From: an uncultured Clostridium sp.
GTDB lineage: Bacteria; Bacillota; Clostridia; Lachnospirales; Lachnospiraceae
Direction of reading: 5' to 3'
Length of the DNA stretch: 56,616 bases
Assembly: GCA_946553025.1 (NCBI GenBank)
Contig: CAMNRM010000033.1
Coordinates: forward strand, 1-56,616
The position numbers and the translations under genes were made by a program. Shown piece by piece: positions 33,263 to 43,217 of the stretch; positions within the stretch are counted from its first letter, which is position 1, and every line of letters begins with the position of its first letter. The notes below the pieces were generated by a model. That model did no database searches, was not told where the DNA came from, and worked only from the letters and a program-made list of their open reading frames with translations.

Positions 33263-34858
33263 ATGAAACGATGGGAGAGTTTAAGGATTTTAACGGCGGT
33301 CCTGGCAGTGATTTTTAGTCTGGCTGGCTGTCAGCGGTATGAACCAGCCCCTGAACTGGGGGAAAAAAGCATGGTTGGCCGCCAGGAGGAGCATGATCCG
33401 GGGGGAGGAAGCGGACCAGGAAAAAGTCGTAATTCGGAAGATGGAAACGGATGGGAAGAAAAGGACGGGCCGCCTGCGCAAAACGGATGGCCGGGTGACA
33501 ATGGTCAGGAAAACGATGGTCAGCCGGGGAATGCGGATGGAGAAATCGGCATTGAAGCGGGGAATTCCGAGAGTGCACTTGCAAAAGCGGAATCCGAAGG
33601 AATTGTCATCCGTACAAAACCGGAGCGGACGCCGGTTAAGGTTAAGGGAATATATGTTTCGGCCTATGTTGCGGGGATGGAGGATTTGATGGATGAAATC
33701 ATTGCCCAGATTGACCGGACGGAATTAAATGCTGTGGTTATCGATGTTAAGGATGATCATGGACGGGTTACTTTTGCCATGGACTCGCCTTCTGCACAGG
33801 CTATCGGGGCATGTGTGAATTACATCCCGGATATGAAAACCCTGGCGGCGAAATTAAAAGAACATGATATTTATATGATTGCCCGCATCCCAGCTTTTCG
33901 CGATCCCTATCTTGCAGAAGCCCGGCCCGACTGGTGCTGTACGCTGGCGGACGGAACTGTTTTTCGGGACAGGAATAAACTGGCATGGGTGAATCCCTAT
34001 AAAAAAGAAGTCTGGAATTATCTGGTGGAAATCGGAAAGATGGCAGGAGAGGCCGGATTTGATGAGATCCAGTTTGACTATATCCGTTTCTGCACGGAAA
34101 AGGGGATGCAGAATGTTGTATTTTCCGAAGAGGATACGCAGGGAAAATCCCGGCAGGAAATTATCCTGGAATTTGTCCAATATGCTTACGATCAGCTGGC
34201 TGCGGAGGGGCTGTTCGTTTCCGCAGACGTTTTTGGCGTAGTGATGAGCGGGGGCGCAGATGCCCATGCGGTGGGCCAGGACTATGGGGAAATGGCTGCT
34301 TCGCTGGATTATATCTGCCCGATGATTTACCCTTCGCATTACGGGGACGGTTATTTTGGCATAGCCCATCCGGATACCCAGCCTTACCAGACCATAGCTG
34401 CCGCCCTGAATCAGTCGAAGCAAACTCTGGCATGGGCAAAAGAAATGGCAGAGCGAAAGAAAACAGCAGGCACGAAAAAAGATGAAGTAAATGCAGCCGG
34501 GGCAGCAGGAAATGAAGCGGCAATAACAGGAAATAAGGCAGCCGGGGCAGGGAACGAAGTGACAATACTGGGAGATGCAGCAGACGGGACGGGAAACAAA
34601 GTGATAATACAGGAAGGTCAGGCGGCAGCACCGGAAAATGGAGATGATGCGCAGGAAGCGGAATCCGACAGCCTGCAACAGGCTATCGTCCGCCCGTGGC
34701 TTCAGGATTTTACGGCCAGTTACCTGAAACATCATATCGCATATGGACCGCAGCAGGTAAGGGAACAAATCCAGGCGGTGTACGATGCCGGGTATGAAGA
34801 ATGGATTTTGTGGGATGCCAAGGTAACTTATCATTATGACGGGCTGCTTTTGGAGTAA
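33263..34858 (+). CDS. Putative glycoside-hydrolase-like lipoprotein (DUF4015/GHL family)
   Basis: 531 residues. Residues 1-23 are a lipoprotein signal peptide ending SLAGC. A Gly/Asn/Glu-rich linker (to ~115) leads into a TIM-barrel-like domain: VKGIYVSAYVAGMEDLMDEI, AVVIDVKDDHGRVTF, WVNPYKKEVWNYLVEIGKMA, FDEIQFDYIRFCT, LFVSADVFGVVMSG, DYICPMIYPSHYGDGYFG. This matches the putative glycosyl hydrolase family DUF4015. A ~65-residue Ala/Gly/Asn repeat insert (~400-465) interrupts the domain before RPWLQDFTASYL. It probably acts outside the cell on a polysaccharide; substrate unknown. The ribosome site before the ATG is weak (TGGGGT). Confidence 0.82.
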   Translation: MKRWESLRILTAVLAVIFSLAGCQRYEPAPELGEKSMVGRQEEHDPGGGSGPGKSRNSEDGNGWEEKDGPPAQNGWPGDNGQENDGQPGNADGEIGIEAGNSESALAKAESEGIVIRTKPERTPVKVKGIYVSAYVAGMEDLMDEIIAQIDRTELNAVVIDVKDDHGRVTFAMDSPSAQAIGACVNYIPDMKTLAAKLKEHDIYMIARIPAFRDPYLAEARPDWCCTLADGTVFRDRNKLAWVNPYKKEVWNYLVEIGKMAGEAGFDEIQFDYIRFCTEKGMQNVVFSEEDTQGKSRQEIILEFVQYAYDQLAAEGLFVSADVFGVVMSGGADAHAVGQDYGEMAASLDYICPMIYPSHYGDGYFGIAHPDTQPYQTIAAALNQSKQTLAWAKEMAERKKTAGTKKDEVNAAGAAGNEAAITGNKAAGAGNEVTILGDAADGTGNKVIIQEGQAAAPENGDDAQEAESDSLQQAIVRPWLQDFTASYLKHHIAYGPQQVREQIQAVYDAGYEEWILWDAKVTYHYDGLLLE

Positions 34859-34920
34859 GCTTGGATAAGGTTTGCTCCATTCATTTAGCCAATAAATTGA
34901 AATAAAACAGGAGAAAAAAC

Positions 34921-35535
34921 GTGAACAGGATACCAAAGCCAGGGGAATTTTATCGGGATATTGAAAACAGATTGTACCAGATTATTACAATGGCAAAGCA
35001 TACAGAAACAGGAGAGGAACTGGTGGTTTATCAGGCGCTTTACGGGGTGTATCCTATTGCTGCTGCACCGCTTTTGCTGTTTAACCGCAGAGTCGATGAA
35101 ACAGCACATCCCCGGGCAGAACAGGAATATTGGTTTGAACCAGTGAAATTTTTAGCAGGAAAGCGGGCAGGAAATAAAGATTTTTTGCCGGAAGAGGAGC
35201 CGGAGGAGTATTTCGACGAGGAAGGTGATACTTTTGAGGATGTGACCTTTGAGGAGTTATCCGAGGATGAATCCCCGCAATCGTCAGTGACAGAATCCGA
35301 GAGAAACGGCAGTACGGCGATTGAATGGCTGGAGAAGTTTCTGGATGCGGAAAGTTATGAAAAACAGCTGGAGGTTTTGGCTCAGATGCGCGGCAAGGTG
35401 GGGAAACGGGAACTGGACAGCATCTGCCTGGTTCTGGGGATTCCTGCGTCTTTGGGGGATGAGGACAGCCAGATTTTGAATATAAAGAAGCATCTGGAAA
35501 CACGAATGCGCTATGATAATCGAAGATTGAGGTGA
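34921..35535 (+). CDS. DUF1653-domain protein
   Basis: 204 residues. The first ~75 form the DUF1653 domain ([29 protein letters not shown]; split in thought at ~20: [20 protein letters not shown]), a small beta barrel of unknown role. An acidic stretch (~85-115) follows, then a helical C-terminus. GTG start behind ACAGGAGAAAA. Its TGA overlaps the GTG of an extended uvrC frame, so it is probably co-transcribed with uvrC. Confidence 0.75.
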   Translation: MNRIPKPGEFYRDIENRLYQIITMAKHTETGEELVVYQALYGVYPIAAAPLLLFNRRVDETAHPRAEQEYWFEPVKFLAGKRAGNKDFLPEEEPEEYFDEEGDTFEDVTFEELSEDESPQSSVTESERNGSTAIEWLEKFLDAESYEKQLEVLAQMRGKVGKRELDSICLVLGIPASLGDEDSQILNIKKHLETRMRYDNRRLR

Positions 35536-35591
35536 TTTTTATGGAAAAATCCACACAGGAAGCAAAACAAAAACCCCGTGAGGAGGGAAAC

Positions 35592-37487
35592 ATGAAAGCC
35601 GTGCGGCACTCTCCCCTGGGGGCTTTTGATGTGGAGGCGGAGTTAAAGAAGCTTCCGGCAAAGCCCGGGGTGTATTTAATGCATGACGGACGGGATGAGA
35701 TTATCTATGTGGGAAAGGCGATCAGCCTGAAAAACCGGGTGCGCCAGTATTTTCAGTCCAGCCGGAATAAAACATCAAAAATTGAACAGATGGTGGAGAG
35801 GATTGCCCGGTTTGAATACATTGTTACCGACTCGGAACTGGAAGCTTTGGTGCTGGAATGCAACCTGATTAAGGAACACCGTCCAAGGTATAATACCATG
35901 CTTAAGGACGGAAAAACCTATCCCTATATTAAAGCAACCATTCAGGAGGATTATCCCCGGCTTTTGTTTTCCCGGGAGTTAAAGAAGGATAAAAGCCGGT
36001 ATTTTGGGCCGTATACGAATGCCGGAGCGGTGAAGGAATCCCTGGATTTAATGTATAAGCTTTACCAGATCCGCACCTGCAACCGCTCTCTTCCCAAGGA
36101 TATCGGAAAGGGGCGTCCCTGTCTGAATTACCATATTAAACAGTGCAGTGCACCCTGCCAGGGCTACATAAGCAAAGAAGAATACCAGAAGAATTTTGCG
36201 CGTGCCCTGGAGTTTTTAAACGGCAATTACGGCCCTCTGTTCAAGGAACTGGAAGCGAAAATGCTGGAGGCATCCGAGGCCATGGACTTTGAAAAAGCGA
36301 TTGAATACCGGGAGGCTTTAGCCAGTGTAAAGCAGGTTGCCCAGAAGCAGAAAATCACCAGTTACGGGTTGGAAGACAGGGATATTATTGCCATGGCAAA
36401 GGACAGTCAGGACGCTGTGGTGCAGGTATTTTTTGTCCGGGAAGGGCGGCTGATCGGGCGTGATCATTTTCATCTTTCCATTGCCGCAGCGGAGGATGAC
36501 CGGCAGATATTGACCAGTTTTGTTACGCAGTTTTATGCGGGAACACCCTTTATTCCCCGGGAACTTCTGGTACAGTTTCCTTTAGAAGATGAGGAGGTTA
36601 TCAGCCAGTGGCTGAGTGCAAAACGGGGGCAGAAGGTGCGCCTAATCAGTCCTAAAAAGGGAGAAAAAGAGCGTCTGGTGGAACTGGCGGCAAAGAATGC
36701 AAAGCTGGTTTTGGATCAGGATAAAGAGAAAATTAAGCGGGAAGAACTGCGCACGATCGGCGCGATGAACCAGATTGGAAGCTGGCTGGGGCTGCCCGGG
36801 CTGCGGCGGATTGAAGCCTTTGATATCTCCAATACCGGGGGTTTTTCCTCTGTCGGTTCGATGATTGTCTATGAGGACGGGAAGCCGAAAACCAGTGATT
36901 ACCGGAAGTTTCGGATTCAAACCGTCCAGGGCCCGAATGATTATGCCTCGATGGAAGAGGTGCTGACCCGGCGCTTTACCCATGGGATGGAGGAGGAAAA
37001 GGAATTAAAGGAAAAGGGAATGGAGCTTTCGCACGGAAGCTTTAACCGTTTTCCGGATTTAATTATGATGGACGGCGGGCGGGGACAGGTCAATATTGCC
37101 CTGGGGGTTATGGAAAAGCTTTCCCTGTCCATTCCGGTCTGCGGGATGGTTAAGGATGATAATCACCGGACAAGGGGACTGTATTATCACAATGTGGAAA
37201 TTCCCATCGATAAACATTCAGAGGGTTTCCGGCTGATTACCCGGATTCAGGATGAGGCGCACCGCTTTGCGATCGAGTACCACCGCAGTCTTCGGAGCAA
37301 GACCCAGGTGCGTTCGATTCTGGATGAAATTCCGGGAATCGGCCCGGCAAGAAGGAAGGCATTGATGAAGCATTTTAAAAGTCAGGAAGCGGTCAGAGAG
37401 GCTTCTGTGGAGGAACTTGCCGCAGCACCTCAGATGAACCGCAGAGCCGCCGAGGAAGTTTACAAATTTTTTCATGGAAAAGAATGA
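35592..37487 (+). CDS. uvrC: Excinuclease ABC subunit C
   Basis: 631 residues. The GIY-YIG nuclease domain is at ~15-95 ([19 protein letters not shown]), the UVR motif near 210-245 ([15 protein letters not shown]), the RNase H-like second nuclease domain near 375-540 ([20 protein letters not shown]), and helix-hairpin-helix motifs at the C-terminus ([20 protein letters not shown]). It makes both incisions in nucleotide excision repair with UvrA/B. Start at 35592, directly behind GAGGAGGGAAAC; the frame also opens at GTG 35532 overlapping the previous stop. First of a conserved DNA-repair/cell-wall/regulatory block. Confidence 0.95.
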   Translation: MKAVRHSPLGAFDVEAELKKLPAKPGVYLMHDGRDEIIYVGKAISLKNRVRQYFQSSRNKTSKIEQMVERIARFEYIVTDSELEALVLECNLIKEHRPRYNTMLKDGKTYPYIKATIQEDYPRLLFSRELKKDKSRYFGPYTNAGAVKESLDLMYKLYQIRTCNRSLPKDIGKGRPCLNYHIKQCSAPCQGYISKEEYQKNFARALEFLNGNYGPLFKELEAKMLEASEAMDFEKAIEYREALASVKQVAQKQKITSYGLEDRDIIAMAKDSQDAVVQVFFVREGRLIGRDHFHLSIAAAEDDRQILTSFVTQFYAGTPFIPRELLVQFPLEDEEVISQWLSAKRGQKVRLISPKKGEKERLVELAAKNAKLVLDQDKEKIKREELRTIGAMNQIGSWLGLPGLRRIEAFDISNTGGFSSVGSMIVYEDGKPKTSDYRKFRIQTVQGPNDYASMEEVLTRRFTHGMEEEKELKEKGMELSHGSFNRFPDLIMMDGGRGQVNIALGVMEKLSLSIPVCGMVKDDNHRTRGLYYHNVEIPIDKHSEGFRLITRIQDEAHRFAIEYHRSLRSKTQVRSILDEIPGIGPARRKALMKHFKSQEAVREASVEELAAAPQMNRRAAEEVYKFFHGKE

Positions 37488-37594
37488 CAATTTCTTTAAG
37501 GTATGCTACTATAGCCTTATGAAAGAGCGGAGTGCTGCTGTGAACACAGCTTAGGGCAGCGCCCCTGCGGTAACGAACAGAAAGGAGAAATCTA

Positions 37595-38524
37595 ATGCAT
37601 GGGGTAATGATTACAACGTTTATCGAAAAAATGAAATTAAAAAATGCCACCCCAGAGCTGGATACAGATAAGATTGTTCTCAGCCATCCTGAGGTAAACC
37701 GTCCGGCCCTTCAGTTAGCAGGCTTTTTTGACCATTTTGATCATGAGAGGGTTCAGATTGTGGGAACCGTAGAGCGGGCATATGTTTCGACCCTTTCCCA
37801 GGAAACGAAACTGGAGGTTTATGATAAGCTCTTGTCCAGCAAGATTCCCTGCCTGGTGTATTGCCGGGGGATGGAACCAGATCCGGACATCCTTCCCTTA
37901 GCCAATCACTACGATGTTCCCGTGCTGGTTTCGGATAAGACAACCTCGGATCTGATGGCGGAAGCTACCCGGTGGCTGAAGGTTCGCCTTGCCCCCTGCA
38001 TCAGCATCCACGGTGTGCTGGTCGATGTATTTGGCGAGGGCGTGCTGATTATGGGTGAGAGCGGGATTGGAAAGAGCGAGGCAGCCCTGGAACTGATTAA
38101 GCGGGGACACCGTCTGGTTACGGATGACGTGGTGGAAATCCGCAAGGTGAGCGACGATACGCTGATTGGAAGTGCGCCGGATATTACGAAGCATTTTATT
38201 GAACTGCGCGGCATAGGAATTATTGATGTTAAGACCTTGTACGGCGTGGAGAGTGTAAAAGATACCCAGGGAATTGATATGGTGATTAAACTGGAGGACT
38301 GGGATAAGGATAAAGAGTACGATCGTCTGGGACTGGAAGACCAGTACACGGATTTTCTGGGAAATCAGGTGGTCTGCCATTCGATTCCCATACGTCCGGG
38401 GCGGAATCTGGCGATTATTGTGGAATCGGCAGCCGTAAACTACCGTCAGAAAAAGATGGGCTACAATGCGGCACAGGAGCTGTATAACCGGGTGCAGGCG
38501 AATTTAAACCGGCATTATCAGTAG
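37595..38524 (+). CDS. hprK: HPr kinase/phosphorylase
   Basis: 309 residues. The N-terminal domain (~1-130) is followed by the kinase domain with Walker A GESGIGKSEAAL near 150-161, the catalytic LVTDDVVEI, and the family signature ELRGIGIIDVKTLYG. It phosphorylates or dephosphorylates Ser46 of HPr and Crh and thereby controls carbon catabolite repression through CcpA. It is 107 nt after uvrC. Its likely local substrate is the Crh-like protein at 41569-41823. Confidence 0.96.
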   Translation: MHGVMITTFIEKMKLKNATPELDTDKIVLSHPEVNRPALQLAGFFDHFDHERVQIVGTVERAYVSTLSQETKLEVYDKLLSSKIPCLVYCRGMEPDPDILPLANHYDVPVLVSDKTTSDLMAEATRWLKVRLAPCISIHGVLVDVFGEGVLIMGESGIGKSEAALELIKRGHRLVTDDVVEIRKVSDDTLIGSAPDITKHFIELRGIGIIDVKTLYGVESVKDTQGIDMVIKLEDWDKDKEYDRLGLEDQYTDFLGNQVVCHSIPIRPGRNLAIIVESAAVNYRQKKMGYNAAQELYNRVQANLNRHYQ

Positions 38525-38609
38525 CCGCAGAGAAAAGCCGGCAGAAGTCGGAAAAGATCAGGCAGGAAGCAGGGCAAACAGGAAATCGAGGAAGCAGCGG
38601 GAGGCAGAT

Positions 38610-39527
38610 TTGAGCAGGGATCATCAGTTTTATCAGGAATTATGCGCGGTAATAGCAGAAGAAGGCAGGGTTTTGCAGCAGGAGCCGATGAAATATCACA
38701 CGACGTTTAAAGTCGGAGGACCGGCGAGGTATTTTGTGCGGCCGGTAGACCGCAGGGAACTGGCAGCGGTGATTTCCCTTTGCAGGAGGGCGGATCGCGA
38801 ATGGTTTATTCTGGGAAACGGCAGCAATCTTTTGGTCTGTGATAAGGGCATTGAACGTGTGGTTATTGCTATGGAGGAAGGGTTTGGCGATGTACGGTTT
38901 GAGGGAACGCTGGCCATAGCCGGAGCCGGGATTCTTCTCTCCAGACTGGCCCGCACGGCCTGGGACAACGGGCTGACCGGACTTGAATTTGCCGCCGGGA
39001 TTCCGGGAACTCTGGGCGGAGCCGTGGTGATGAATGCCGGGGCCTACGGAGGAGAGATTAAGGATGTTCTGGAGTGGGTTCGGGTACTGAATGCGGAAGG
39101 AAAGGAAGAGGTTTTGCCTGCCTCTGCGCTGGGACTGGCTTACCGCAGCAGTATCCTTCAGGGAAATGAAATGATTGTACTGGAAGCGGGGCTTAGACTT
39201 TTGCAGGGGGATAAGGAAGAATCGAAAAAGCGTATGGAAGAACTGGCCGCGGCACGAAGGGAAAAGCAGCCGCTGGAATATCCCAGTGCCGGAAGTACTT
39301 TTAAAAGGCCGGAAGGATATTTTGCAGGAAAACTGATTCAGGATGCCGGGCTGAGAGGAAAACAAATCGGCGGTGCGCAGGTGTCGGAAAAGCACTGCGG
39401 CTTTATCATTAATCGGGAAAATGCCTCAGCAGAGGATATTCTTAACCTCTGTGCCTTTGTGGCCGGGGAAGTCAAAAAACAGTTTGGTGTGAAGCTGGAA
39501 CTTGAGGTAAAGGTTCTGGGAGAGTAA
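38610..39527 (+). CDS. murB: UDP-N-acetylenolpyruvoylglucosamine reductase
   Basis: 305 residues. FAD-binding PCMH-type domain: TTFKVGGPARYFVRP, WFILGNGSNLLVCD, AAGIPGTLGGAVVMNAGAYGGE. C-terminal MurB domain with the catalytic serine in YPSAGSTFKRP. It reduces enolpyruvyl-UDP-GlcNAc to UDP-MurNAc in peptidoglycan synthesis. TTG start behind GGGAGGCAGA; no better ATG is in frame at the N-terminus. Confidence 0.95.
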   Translation: MSRDHQFYQELCAVIAEEGRVLQQEPMKYHTTFKVGGPARYFVRPVDRRELAAVISLCRRADREWFILGNGSNLLVCDKGIERVVIAMEEGFGDVRFEGTLAIAGAGILLSRLARTAWDNGLTGLEFAAGIPGTLGGAVVMNAGAYGGEIKDVLEWVRVLNAEGKEEVLPASALGLAYRSSILQGNEMIVLEAGLRLLQGDKEESKKRMEELAAARREKQPLEYPSAGSTFKRPEGYFAGKLIQDAGLRGKQIGGAQVSEKHCGFIINRENASAEDILNLCAFVAGEVKKQFGVKLELEVKVLGE

Positions 39528-39578
39528 TCGGCAGACGAAAAGAATAAATAAAAACAAGAACAGCCGGAGGGCGAACAG

Positions 39579-40439
39579 ATGAAACTGGTTATTGTAACAG
39601 GAATGTCAGGTGCAGGCAAGACCCAGGCACTGAAAATGCTGGAAGATATGGGGTTTTATTGTGTGGATAATCTTCCGATTTCCCTGCTGGAGCGTTTTGC
39701 GGATTTACTTTTGGGAAATATGGCGGATATTCACCGGGTGGCCCTGGGCATAGATATCCGCAGCGGCGAGGACCTTCCGCAGCTTGCGGATGTTCTGAAA
39801 AACTGGAATACAAAAGAAATTTCACATCAGGTATTATTCCTGGATGCCAGCGATCCGGTGCTGATTAAGCGCTATAAGGAAACCCGCCGCAAGCATCCTT
39901 TATCCGGAACCGGAAGGATAGAGCGGGGGATTGAAGCGGAGCGGGAAAAGCTGGATTTTTTAAAGCGTTCGGCGGATTTTATTATTGATACCAGTCAGCT
40001 TTTGACCAAGGAACTTCGTCAGGAACTGGAGAAGATTTTCATTGCCCAGCAGGAATATAAGAATTTGTATATTACGGTGCTTTCCTTTGGATTTAAGTAC
40101 GGGATTCCCTCGGATGCAGACCTGGTTTTTGATGTGCGCTTTCTGCCAAATCCCTACTATGTCGAGGAATTAAGGAGCAAAACAGGCGAAGAAACGGCTG
40201 TGCAGGACTATGTAAAACGTGGCGGAAATGCCGATATTTTCCTGGATAAACTCTATGATCTTCTGGAATTTTTAATCCCTAATTACATCCTTGAGGGGAA
40301 GAATCAGCTGGTTATTGCTATCGGCTGCACAGGGGGAAAACACCGTTCGGTTACGGTGGCGACAGCCCTGTACGAGCAGCTTTTACGCCATCCGGAGTAT
40401 GGGATAAAGATGGTTCACCGGGATATCGGCAATGCCTGA
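39579..40439 (+). CDS. rapZ: RapZ/YvcJ-family nucleotide-binding regulator
   Basis: 286 residues. P-loop GMSGAGKTQALKMLEDMGF near residues 8-26, the central KRYKETRRKHPLSG segment, and the C-terminal RapZ domain ending in CTGGKHRSVTVA. The family binds nucleotides and RNA or amino-sugar ligands; in B. subtilis YvcJ sits in the same cluster with whiA and crh. AGCCGGAGGGCGAACAG precedes the ATG. Confidence 0.95.
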   Translation: MKLVIVTGMSGAGKTQALKMLEDMGFYCVDNLPISLLERFADLLLGNMADIHRVALGIDIRSGEDLPQLADVLKNWNTKEISHQVLFLDASDPVLIKRYKETRRKHPLSGTGRIERGIEAEREKLDFLKRSADFIIDTSQLLTKELRQELEKIFIAQQEYKNLYITVLSFGFKYGIPSDADLVFDVRFLPNPYYVEELRSKTGEETAVQDYVKRGGNADIFLDKLYDLLEFLIPNYILEGKNQLVIAIGCTGGKHRSVTVATALYEQLLRHPEYGIKMVHRDIGNA

Positions 40440-40476
40440 TTTATCCGGCGATGAAGTGTGGAAAGGGTGAATTTTT

Positions 40477-41481
40477 ATGTCATATGCCTCCAGGGTGAAG
40501 GACGAATTATCGCGTCAGCTATCTTCTGCCAGGCACTGTCAGATCGCGGAAATTGCAGCAATTATCAGCCTTTGCGGCAGAATTTCCATCACTGCCGATA
40601 ACCGTTACAGTATAAAAATCCATACAGAAAATGTGGCAGTTGCAAGAAAGTACTTTACATTATTGAAAAAAACATTTAATATAGTTACGGATGTTTCAAT
40701 TCGGAGAAATTCCTATCTGAAAAAAAACCGGACGTATTCCGTGGTGGTTCGTGAACACGGTGACGCTATCCGGGTTTTGCAGGCGGCAAAGCTGATTGGC
40801 GAGGACGGGGAGATAAAAGAAAACCTTTCCCTCCAGAAAAACCTGGTAGTTAAGCAGGCTTGCTGCAGGCGTGCTTTTATCCGGGGCGCTTTTCTGGCAG
40901 CAGGTTCCATCAGCGATCCGGAAAAGTCCTATCATTTTGAAATCACTTGTGCAACGGAGGAAAAGGCCCGTCAGCTTCAGGGACTTATCGGGACTTTTCA
41001 TTTGGATGCAAGAATTGTGGTTCGGAAAAAATACTTTGTGGTTTATATGAAAGAAGGCTGCCAGATCGTGGATATCCTGAACGTGATGGAGGCCCCCGTA
41101 GCTTTAATGGCGCTGGAGAATGTTCGTATTCTTAAAGAGATGCGGGGACAGGTCAACCGTCAGGTGAACTGCGAAACAGCCAATATTCATAAAACCGTGT
41201 CGGCTGCGGTAAAGCAGCTGCGAGATATTGAGTACATCCGCGATACTATTGGCCTTGCCAAATTGCCGGAACGCCTGGAAGATATGGCCAGAGTCCGCCT
41301 GGAAAAACCGGAAGCTACCTTAAAGGAATTAGGGGAGGCACTAGATCCTCCCGTGGGGAAATCCGGGGTGAACCATCGGCTGCGCAAACTCAGTGAAATT
41401 GCCGAAACCCTGCGCAGTGAGGAAAAGCCGGGGGAGGACGTTCTGGCTGATGCGTGTTATCCGGCAGAAAAAAAGAAGTAA
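40477..41481 (+). CDS. whiA: WhiA DNA-binding protein
   Basis: 334 residues. The N-terminal part is a degenerate LAGLIDADG homing-endonuclease fold (RRAFIRGAFLAAGSISDPEKSYHFEI split; core FIRGAFLAAGSISDP), the C-terminal part a helix-turn-helix (ATLKELGEALDPPVGKSGVN). In Firmicutes WhiA is needed for normal cell division and in Streptomyces for sporulation. The gene cluster is typical, though the usual glmR/yvcK gene between rapZ and whiA is missing here. Confidence 0.95.
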   Translation: MSYASRVKDELSRQLSSARHCQIAEIAAIISLCGRISITADNRYSIKIHTENVAVARKYFTLLKKTFNIVTDVSIRRNSYLKKNRTYSVVVREHGDAIRVLQAAKLIGEDGEIKENLSLQKNLVVKQACCRRAFIRGAFLAAGSISDPEKSYHFEITCATEEKARQLQGLIGTFHLDARIVVRKKYFVVYMKEGCQIVDILNVMEAPVALMALENVRILKEMRGQVNRQVNCETANIHKTVSAAVKQLRDIEYIRDTIGLAKLPERLEDMARVRLEKPEATLKELGEALDPPVGKSGVNHRLRKLSEIAETLRSEEKPGEDVLADACYPAEKKK

Positions 41482-41568
41482 GATGGTAACAGTGAAAGAC
41501 ACTTGAACTGTTCGTAAGATTGAATACTGGGACGGAAACGGGACCGTCCGGGAAAGAGGAGGAAAATT

Positions 41569-41823
41569 ATGATTAAGAAAACAGTCACTGTTGAACTCTC
41601 ATCCGGTTTGGAAGCAAGACCGATTGCTATGTTAGTACAGGTGGCAAGCCAGTATGAAAGCAAGATTTATGTAGAATGTGAATCCAAGAGGGTTAATGCA
41701 AAAAGTATTATGGGAATGATGACCTTGGGATTAGCCGCCGGAGAGGAACTGGTGATTACCGCAGAAGGCGACGACGAGCAGCAGGCGATTACCGATATCG
41801 AGAAATATTTGCGGAGCAATTAG
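41569..41823 (+). CDS. Crh-like HPr-fold regulator with His15 replaced by Glu
   Basis: 84 residues, an HPr fold. The active-site segment reads SSGLEARPIAM, so residue 15, the His that carries PTS phosphate in HPr, is Glu. Ser46 is kept in the motif NAKSIMGMM, the HprK recognition site. It therefore cannot act as a PTS phosphocarrier but can be phosphorylated at Ser46, as B. subtilis Crh (Gln15), which co-activates CcpA. It lies at the crh position behind whiA and four genes after hprK. AGAGGAGGAAAATT precedes the ATG; its own terminator follows. Confidence 0.9.
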   Translation: MIKKTVTVELSSGLEARPIAMLVQVASQYESKIYVECESKRVNAKSIMGMMTLGLAAGEELVITAEGDDEQQAITDIEKYLRSN

Positions 41824-41859
41824 GCAATTGGTCATAAAAAAGAATTAAAGAAAGAAAAT

Positions 41860-41887
41860 AAAAAAACACGCGCAAGCGTGTTTTTTT
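41860..41887 (+). terminator. Terminator of the uvrC-crh block
   Basis: AAAAAAACACGCGCAAGCGTGTTTTTTT: a short strong stem with T-run. Confidence 0.9.
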
Positions 41888-41992
41888 ACCAAATAGAGTT
41901 ATAGAAAAAATTTACCAAATTGTACGGAACAGAGCATGGAAGATTTAGAATAGAAGGGTAAAAGGATTAATAAGAACAGGAGGAAAAGGAAA

Positions 41993-43105
41993 ATGAAGAA
42001 ACTGGGGTTTGGATTAATGCGGCTTCCGCTTTTGCAGCCAGAGGATGTGACTTCGATTGACGAGGCGCAGCTTTGCCGGATGGTGGACAGGTTTTTAGCG
42101 GAGGGATTTACCTATTTTGACACGGCCTATCCTTATCACAAGCAGACCAGCGAGGGTGCGATTAAGAGAGCATTAGTTGAACGGCATCCAAGGGAGAGTT
42201 TTTTGCTGGCGGATAAGATGCCGACCTATCTGGTGGAAAAAGAGGAGGATTATCCGCGCTATTTTAAGGAACAGCAGGAAAGGTGCGGGGTGGAGTATTT
42301 TGATTATTACCTGCTGCACACCCTGGATCGGGATCTTTATGAAAAGACGAAGAAGTTCGGCGGATTTGCTTTCGTAAAGAAGATGAAGGAGGAAGGAAAG
42401 GTACGAAAAATGGGCTTTTCCTTCCACGATACGGCAGATGTTCTTGATAAAATTTTAACGGAACAGCCGGAGATGGAGTTTGTCCAGTTACAGATCAACT
42501 ATATTGACTGGGAGAGCGAAAAGGTACAGTCAAGGAAGTGTTATGAGGTGGCAAGAAAGCATGGTAAGCCGGTAATTGTGATGGAACCGATTCGGGGCGG
42601 CGCACTGGCGAATGTTCCCGAAGAGGCAGAGAAAAAGATGAAGAAGGTGCAGCCGGAACTTTCCGTTCCCTCCTGGGCGGTGCGGTTTGCGGCATCGTTA
42701 GACGGGGTATTTATGGTGCTGAGCGGGATGAGCAATGAAGAACAGCTCCTTGACAATATGTCCTATATGAAGGATTTTGCCCCGTTAAGTGAAGAAGAGA
42801 AGAAGACGGTAAATGAAGTAACCGAAATTATCCGCAGTACGATTACGATTCCCTGTACGTCATGCCGCTATTGTGTGGACGGATGTCCGCAGAATATCCC
42901 GATTCCTGAATATTTTGCCCTGATGAACCGGATGGAGCAGACGCGGGATAAGGATGAGGCGAAGAAAGGCTATAAGAAGCTGACCGAAGACGGCAGCAGG
43001 GGAAAGGCTTCGGGATGTATCGGGTGCCGACAGTGCGAGGAGCGTTGTCCGCAGCACATCGATATTACGGGATGGCTGGATAAGACGGCGAAGGCGCTGG
43101 AGTAG
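41993..43105 (+). CDS. Aldo/keto reductase with C-terminal 4Fe-4S ferredoxin domain
   Basis: 370 residues. The aldo/keto reductase barrel spans ~1-270 (GFGLMRLP, catalytic FDTAYPYHKQTSEG with Asp and Tyr, VMEPIRGGAL). The C-terminus carries two cysteine clusters, CTSCRYCVDGCP near 285-296 and CIGCRQCEERCP near 342-353, which should bind two 4Fe-4S clusters. Common in anaerobes; it probably reduces carbonyl compounds with ferredoxin-type electron input. Strong AGGAGGAAAAGG site. Confidence 0.93.
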   Translation: MKKLGFGLMRLPLLQPEDVTSIDEAQLCRMVDRFLAEGFTYFDTAYPYHKQTSEGAIKRALVERHPRESFLLADKMPTYLVEKEEDYPRYFKEQQERCGVEYFDYYLLHTLDRDLYEKTKKFGGFAFVKKMKEEGKVRKMGFSFHDTADVLDKILTEQPEMEFVQLQINYIDWESEKVQSRKCYEVARKHGKPVIVMEPIRGGALANVPEEAEKKMKKVQPELSVPSWAVRFAASLDGVFMVLSGMSNEEQLLDNMSYMKDFAPLSEEEKKTVNEVTEIIRSTITIPCTSCRYCVDGCPQNIPIPEYFALMNRMEQTRDKDEAKKGYKKLTEDGSRGKASGCIGCRQCEERCPQHIDITGWLDKTAKALE

Positions 43106-43131
43106 AACAGGGAAGAAAAAGACGGCAGAGG

Positions 43132-43171
43132 GTTATTGTTCACGTAGGTCTGCGCACTTGTGAACAGTAAC
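43132..43171. repeat. Palindromic repeat with GTAGGTCTGCGCACTT core
   Basis: GTTATTGTTCAC and GTGAACAGTAAC arms around a 16-nt centre identical to part of the 24527-24589 copy. Located just upstream of dnaE. Confidence 0.85.
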
Positions 43172-43217
43172 GTCGGAGAAGAAACCATAAGAAAAGGGAA
43201 AAGGAAAGGGGGAAGCA

